Positions 59,413 through 64,000 of a stretch of DNA of 64,000 bases are shown piece by piece. The notes under the pieces were generated by a model. That model was not told the DNA's origin, did no database searches, and was given only the letters and a program-made list of their open reading frames with translations. Origin of the DNA: PWPR01 sp046542315 (GTDB taxonomy: Bacteria; Bacillota; UBA994; PWPR01); NCBI GenBank assembly GCA_046542315.1, contig JBKHBO010000001.1, positions 1 through 64,000 on the forward strand, read 5' to 3'. A program made the position numbers and the translations under genes. Every line of letters begins with the position of its first letter. Position 1 is the stretch's first letter.

Positions 59413-61440
59413 CTATTCTTCTTCTTTTTTGCTATCTTCAATTATTTTTTCTGCTATATTTGAAGGCACCTCATCATAATGTGAGAATTCGAGTTTGAAT
59501 AAACCTCTACCTTGAGTCATAGATCTAACATCAGTCGCATATGAAGCCATCTCCGCTAGTGGAACCTGCGCCTTTATAGTTTGAATTCGACCTGAAGGCT
59601 CCATTCCCATAATCCTACCGCGCTTCTTATTAAGATCTCCCATAATATCTCCCATATAATCATCAGGGATTGTTACTTCTAAATTATAGATGGGCTCAAG
59701 TAAAGCAGGTTGTGCTTGTATGAATCCTTTTTTAAATGCTTGACTAGCTGCAATTTTGAAAGCCATTTCTGAAGAATCAACATCATGATAAGATCCATCT
59801 TTCAAATCAACTTTTACCTGTACTACTGGATATCCAGCTAAAGGACCTTCACCCAATGTTTCCTTGATACCTTTATCAACTGCAGGTATGTATTGTCTTG
59901 GTACAGATCCACCAAAAATAGAGTCTACAAATTCATAATCCTCACCATTAGTTAATGGCTCTAAATCCATAACAACATGTCCATATTGCCCTTTACCACC
60001 TGATTGCTTCTTATGTTTATATTCTGTAGTAATTTTCTTTTTTATAGTTTCTCTATACGGGATCTTTGGTGCTTTCAAATTTACATCTACATCAAATCTT
60101 TCAGCTAATCTAGCCTTTATAATTTGAAGATGCATTCCACCCATACCTGAAATGATAGTCTCATTTGTTTCTCTACTTCTTTCAGATATAAACGTTGGAT
60201 CTGCTTCTTGTAGTCTTGAAAGTCCTGTTCCAATTTTCTCTTCAGAACCTTGAGATTCTGTCTCAATTGACATAGATATTATTGGCTCTGGGAATTCTAT
60301 TTGTGGTAAAACTAAGTCTGAATCGTCTTCTACCAAACTATCGTTAGTATCAGTATCATTCAGTTTAGCAACTCCACCAATATCTCCTACGTTAATTTCT
60401 TTTAAATTTTCTTGTTCTTTACCTTTTACTACAAATACTGAACCAAGTCTTTCACTTTGTTCTTTTGTAGAGTTATAATATTCTGTGTCTGCCTTAATTG
60501 AGCCAGAGTATACTTTAAATATATTTATCTTTCCGACATAGTCATCAGATATTGTTTTAAATACTAAAGCAGCATCTTGCCCTTCTGCTTCTTCGTAAAC
60601 TTTTGGTTGAGGCATAAGCTCTACAATAGAATCCATAATAGGCTGAATTCCCACATTCACTGTAGCTGCAGCTGGGAAAACTGGTACTACTAAGCCTTCT
60701 TTTACAGTTTGCTTCAATGCTTCATTTAATGTCTCTTCAGGAATTTCTTCTCCTTCTAGATACATCATCATCAACTCATCATCTTGCTCTACAACAGATT
60801 CTATGAGTTGAACCTTATAATCTTCAACTTGTTCTAGTAGGTTTGCAGGTGGGTCAATCTCTTTGACCTCTCTACCATCACCAACAAATTGATATGCTTT
60901 ATTAGTCATAATATTAAGAACACCATTAAATTCAGATTCCTTACCAATTGGAACATATAAAGGAACTATATTATTACCATATTCATCTCTTAAGTCTTGA
61001 ACGACTTTAAAATAATTGGCATTCTCTCGATTCAATTTATTAATAATAATAATTCTAGGCAATTCATATTCATCAGCATATTGCATGACTAACTCTGTGC
61101 CTACCTCTATTCCAGAAACACCACAAACAACTACTGCTGCAGAATCTGCAACGTGTAAAGCGGCTTTCACCTCTCCAACAAAGTCAAAGTATCCAGGCGT
61201 ATCTAAAACATTTATTTTATGTTTTTTCCATTCACATGGAACTACTGCTGTTTCTATGGATATAGTTCGTTTTTTCTCTTGATTAGTAAAGTCTGAAACA
61301 GTATTCCCGTCTTCTACCTTACCCAATCGAGTGGTAGCTCCGCTATCATAATAGAATGCTTCAGTGATTGATGTTTTACCTGCTCCACTATGCGAAATTA
61401 GAGCAATATTACGGATTTTATCAGTTGTATAAGCTTTCAT
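59413..61440 (-). CDS. EF-G-like translational GTPase (second EF-G paralogue)
   Basis: This 675-residue protein is like EF-G over its length but distinct from FusA. The P-loop is SHSGAGKT at 16-23, switch I has RTISIETAV, then DTPGYFDF at 80-87 and NKLN in place of NKMD. Domain IV keeps QSGGKGQYGHVVMDLEP, and domain V VRSMTQGRGLFKLEFSHYDE. Such EF-G2/FusA2-type proteins exist in many Clostridia and in Thermus, with uncertain roles in ribosome cycling. It is transcribed alone, from its own terminator-bounded unit after guaB; no clear promoter was found. Confidence 0.9.
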   Translation of the reverse strand: MKAYTTDKIRNIALISHSGAGKTSITEAFYYDSGATTRLGKVEDGNTVSDFTNQEKKRTISIETAVVPCEWKKHKINVLDTPGYFDFVGEVKAALHVADSAAVVVCGVSGIEVGTELVMQYADEYELPRIIIINKLNRENANYFKVVQDLRDEYGNNIVPLYVPIGKESEFNGVLNIMTNKAYQFVGDGREVKEIDPPANLLEQVEDYKVQLIESVVEQDDELMMMYLEGEEIPEETLNEALKQTVKEGLVVPVFPAAATVNVGIQPIMDSIVELMPQPKVYEEAEGQDAALVFKTISDDYVGKINIFKVYSGSIKADTEYYNSTKEQSERLGSVFVVKGKEQENLKEINVGDIGGVAKLNDTDTNDSLVEDDSDLVLPQIEFPEPIISMSIETESQGSEEKIGTGLSRLQEADPTFISERSRETNETIISGMGGMHLQIIKARLAERFDVDVNLKAPKIPYRETIKKKITTEYKHKKQSGGKGQYGHVVMDLEPLTNGEDYEFVDSIFGGSVPRQYIPAVDKGIKETLGEGPLAGYPVVQVKVDLKDGSYHDVDSSEMAFKIAASQAFKKGFIQAQPALLEPIYNLEVTIPDDYMGDIMGDLNKKRGRIMGMEPSGRIQTIKAQVPLAEMASYATDVRSMTQGRGLFKLEFSHYDEVPSNIAEKIIEDSKKEEE

Positions 61441-61521
61441 TCCAGCTGCCTCCTTTAAATAACCTTTTAAATGCGTACCTTATATATTTCTAGATAATCT
61501 GTTATATTCCTTCTTGTAATA

Positions 61522-62985
61522 TTAATTTTCTACACTATAATTTGGTGATTCTTTTGTAATCTGAACATCATGAGGGTGACTTTCTATAAGTCCTGCAGAT
61601 GTAATCTGAACAAATTTTGATTTTGTCTGCAATTCTTCTATAGTTTTTGTACCGCAATACCCCATTCCAGATCTCAAACCACCGATTAATTGATAAACTG
61701 TATCGTGTAAAGGACCTTTATAAGCTACTCTACCTTCTATTCCTTCAGGGACAAATTTTGATGAATCAGATTGGAAGTATCTATCCTTACTTCCTTCTTT
61801 CATAGCTCCTAGAGAACCCATTCCCCTATATACTTTGAAAGTTCTTCCTTTATAAATCATAGTCTCACCAGGGCTTTCTTCAGTTCCTGCTATTATACTA
61901 CCCAACATAACACTGTCAGCTCCAGCTGCAATCGCTTTGACCATGTCTCCACTGTATTTAATACCACCATCTGCAATTATCGGAACATTGTATTTTTTTG
62001 CAACTTGGCTACAATCATATACTGCAGTAATCTGAGGAACTCCAATCCCAGCGATTACTCTAGTAGTACAAATAGAACCTGGTCCAATACCCACTTTAAT
62101 CGCATCTGCTCCAGCTTTTATCAGAGCTTCAGTTGCCTCTCCAGTTGCTACGTTTCCAGCAATAACATCAACATCTGGATATCTCTCTTTTATATATTTT
62201 ACCTGATCAATTACGCCTTGGTTATGTCCATGAGCAGTATCAACGACTAAAGCATCTACTCCCGCAGCAACTAGTGCATCTGCTCTATCTATTGAGTCTT
62301 TACCTGTGCTAATAGCAGCACATGCTCTTAGACGACTTTGTGAATCTTTTGTAGAATTTGGGTACTTCTTTGCTTTTTCAATATCTTTAATTGTTATTAA
62401 ACCTTTTAGTTCATAATTTTTGTCTATAAGAGGCAATTTCTCTATTTTATGTTTCTGTAAAATTGCTTTGGCTTCTTCTGGGGTAGTTCCTATTGGAGCA
62501 GTAACAAGATTTTCTTTAGTCATGACTTCTGAAATCTTTCTACTCATATCTTCTTCAAATCGCATATCCCTGTTTGTAATAATTCCTACCAGTTCTTTAC
62601 CTACAGTTATAGGAACACCTGATATTCTGTATTTACTCATTAACATTTCTGCATCTGCGAGTGTGTGATCAGGAGATAAAAAGACAGGATCTACTATTAC
62701 TCCATGTTCGCTTCTTTTAACTTTATCGACTTCTTCTGCTTGTCTTTCTATACTCATGTTTTTGTGTATTACACCTATGCCTCCTACTCTTGCCATTGCA
62801 ATTGCCATTCTTGCAGTAGTTACCGTATCCATTGCTGCACTAATAATAGGAATGTGTAATTCTATATTCCTAGTGAATCTTGTCTTAGTTATTGCTTCAT
62901 TTGGCAATACTTCAGAATGAGCTGGCACTAATAGTACATCGTCAAACGTTAAGGCTTTCTTGCTAAACTTTTCACTTTGCTTCAC
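61522..62985 (-). CDS. guaB: Inosine-5'-monophosphate dehydrogenase
   Basis: GuaB oxidises IMP to XMP, the committed step to GTP. The 487-residue TIM barrel has TFDDVLLVPAHSEVLP at the start, a CBS pair inserted at about 95-205, AGNVATGEATEALIKAGAD and the catalytic Cys306 in GPGSICTTRVIAG, with the flap near GAMKEGSKDRYF. Start is GTG at 62985, eight bases after GAGGAGG. A TATAAT lies upstream at about 63008, but its -35 is poor. Confidence 0.97.
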   Translation of the reverse strand: MKQSEKFSKKALTFDDVLLVPAHSEVLPNEAITKTRFTRNIELHIPIISAAMDTVTTARMAIAMARVGGIGVIHKNMSIERQAEEVDKVKRSEHGVIVDPVFLSPDHTLADAEMLMSKYRISGVPITVGKELVGIITNRDMRFEEDMSRKISEVMTKENLVTAPIGTTPEEAKAILQKHKIEKLPLIDKNYELKGLITIKDIEKAKKYPNSTKDSQSRLRACAAISTGKDSIDRADALVAAGVDALVVDTAHGHNQGVIDQVKYIKERYPDVDVIAGNVATGEATEALIKAGADAIKVGIGPGSICTTRVIAGIGVPQITAVYDCSQVAKKYNVPIIADGGIKYSGDMVKAIAAGADSVMLGSIIAGTEESPGETMIYKGRTFKVYRGMGSLGAMKEGSKDRYFQSDSSKFVPEGIEGRVAYKGPLHDTVYQLIGGLRSGMGYCGTKTIEELQTKSKFVQITSAGLIESHPHDVQITKESPNYSVEN

Positions 62986-63050
62986 GATATTTGCCTCCTC
63001 GATTTTAATTTCTTTATTATAACATATTAAAATTATATAATAATATAAAA

Positions 63051-63497
63051 TTAATTGATTTTTCTTACTTTAATGCCTGCTTCCTCGAATAATTCTTTGG
63101 AAAGTTGATCCATATAGTCTGACACATAAATTATTTCTTTAATTTGTGCGTTGATTAACATCTTTGCACAGACAGAACAAGGGAATGTCGTACAGTACAC
63201 AGTGCCTTCTCTTATACTTACGCCTGCCAGAGCTGCTTGTATTATTGCATTTTGTTCAGCATGCAATCCTCTACATAGTTCATGCCTTTGGCCTGATGGG
63301 ACATTCATTTGTTCTCTAATACATCCTACCTCAGCACAGTGCTTTAAACCTGTTGGAGCTCCGTTGTAACCAGTTGCTAATATTCTTTTATCTTTCACAA
63401 TAATAGCACCAACTTTTCTTCTAAGACATGTGCTCCTTTCAGCTACTAGTTTAGTAATGCCAATAAAATATTCATCCCAATTTGGTCTATTCATCAT
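63051..63497 (-). CDS. comEB: dCMP deaminase (ComEB family)
   Basis: This 148-residue zinc enzyme converts dCMP to dUMP, the ThyX substrate. The zinc site is His79 in HAEQNAI and Cys107/Cys110 in FPCSVCAKM, with Glu81 as proton shuttle. CLRRKVGAIIVKDKRILATG and YNGAPTGLKHC match the family. It overlaps the upp stop as ATGA. Confidence 0.93.
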   Translation of the reverse strand: MMNRPNWDEYFIGITKLVAERSTCLRRKVGAIIVKDKRILATGYNGAPTGLKHCAEVGCIREQMNVPSGQRHELCRGLHAEQNAIIQAALAGVSIREGTVYCTTFPCSVCAKMLINAQIKEIIYVSDYMDQLSKELFEEAGIKVRKIN

Positions 63498-64000
63498 TTG
63501 GTACCAAACAGCCTGTCACCAGCATCGCCTAAACCGGGCACGATATATCCATGACTATTTAGTTTTTCATCTACTGCTGCTACATATATTTCTATATCAG
63601 GAAATTCTTTTCTTACAGCTTCTATTCCCTCAGGTGCTGCAATTAAAATCATCAATTTTATTGATTTAGGAGAGGATTCTTTCAATTTTTTAATTGTAGC
63701 AACTGCAGACCCTCCTGTGGCCAACATTGGATCTACCACTACTACCTCTCTCTCTGATATATCAGTAGGCATTTTATAATAATATGAAACAGGTTTTAGT
63801 GTTTCTGGATCTCTATACAAGCCAATATGACCTACTTTTGCGTGTGGTACAAGTTTTAAAAAACCTTCTACCATGCCTAACCCTGCTCTTAATATTGGAA
63901 CAACAGCTATTTTTTTTCCTGCTAAAACTTTTGATTTTGTAGCGCATATTGGAGTTTCTACTTCACAATCTACTAATTCTAAATCTCTTGTTGCTTCATA
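63494..64000 (-). CDS. upp: Uracil phosphoribosyltransferase, 5' end beyond the window
   Basis: The frame is open to the window edge and gives 168 residues of the roughly 209 usual in the family. It salvages uracil to UMP. Visible: VVPILRAGLGMVEG, the PRPP loop VVVVDPMLATGGSA and the C-terminus HGYIVPGLGDAGDRLFGTK. Missing are about 40 N-terminal residues and the promoter. An ATG at 63874 is internal and not the true start. Confidence 0.95.
   Translation of the reverse strand, partial: YEATRDLELVDCEVETPICATKSKVLAGKKIAVVPILRAGLGMVEGFLKLVPHAKVGHIGLYRDPETLKPVSYYYKMPTDISEREVVVVDPMLATGGSAVATIKKLKESSPKSIKLMILIAAPEGIEAVRKEFPDIEIYVAAVDEKLNSHGYIVPGLGDAGDRLFGTK

Overview
The window is a core-genome segment of a low-GC Gram-positive bacterium. 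It reads best as a spore-forming-type Firmicute of the Clostridia: it has the rpoBC-str-S10-spc-alpha superoperon order, a glmS ribozyme, a FabT-controlled FabK-type fatty-acid operon, a ctsR-mcsA-mcsB-clpC operon, the sigma-H gene next to rlmB, and a PIN/TRAM protein next to ispD. Base composition is AT-rich and most promoters match TTGACA-N17-TATAAT closely. EF-Tu carries a four-cysteine insert that I associate with some clostridial lineages. I cannot name the genus from the sequence alone. All recognised genes but one are on the minus strand, so transcription runs from high to low coordinates.

Reading in the direction of transcription: 63494-64000 holds the 3' part of upp, then a dCMP deaminase gene (comEB), guaB and a second EF-G-like GTPase gene. 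53328-59324 is the class III heat-shock operon ctsR-mcsA-mcsB-clpC, with two CtsR operators around its promoter, followed by radA with its own promoter. 52915-53313 is the only plus-strand gene, a small cysteine-containing protein of unknown function. 47857-52670 holds the PIN/TRAM protein, ispD, an in-frame ispF-mrnC fusion, thyX, rlmB and sigH. 46167-47840 is a tRNA-Tyr/Gly/Thr cluster followed by a second tuf gene.

42754-46116 is rpmG-secE-nusG-rplK-rplA and then rplJ-rplL, with an L1-type site before rplA and an L10 leader before rplJ. 34852-42705 is rpoB-rpoC with its own promoter and a leader attenuator. 12094-34805 is the continuous ribosomal superoperon: rpsL-rpsG-fusA-tuf, the S10, spc and alpha clusters, rplQ, the ECF transporter core ecfA1-ecfA2-ecfT, truA, then rplM-rpsI from a separate promoter. 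4881-11009 is the fab operon (fabT-fabH-acpP-fabK-fabD-fabG-fabF-fabZ) with a FabT operator. 1-4856 is a TPR-protein gene, then cdaA-cdaR-glmM, the glmS ribozyme and the start of glmS.

The genes join information processing (transcription, translation, secretion, protein quality control) to envelope supply: fatty acids, UDP-GlcNAc precursors under c-di-AMP and ribozyme control, and isoprenoid precursors. I found no mobile elements, CRISPR arrays, rRNA genes or prophage. The most unusual items are the IspF-MrnC fusion, a rifamycin-pocket Thr where Arg is usual in RpoB, the two 1215-bp tuf copies that appear identical with sharp edges, the rpoB leader attenuator, the conserved tRNA-tuf cluster, and the lone plus-strand Cys-rich gene.
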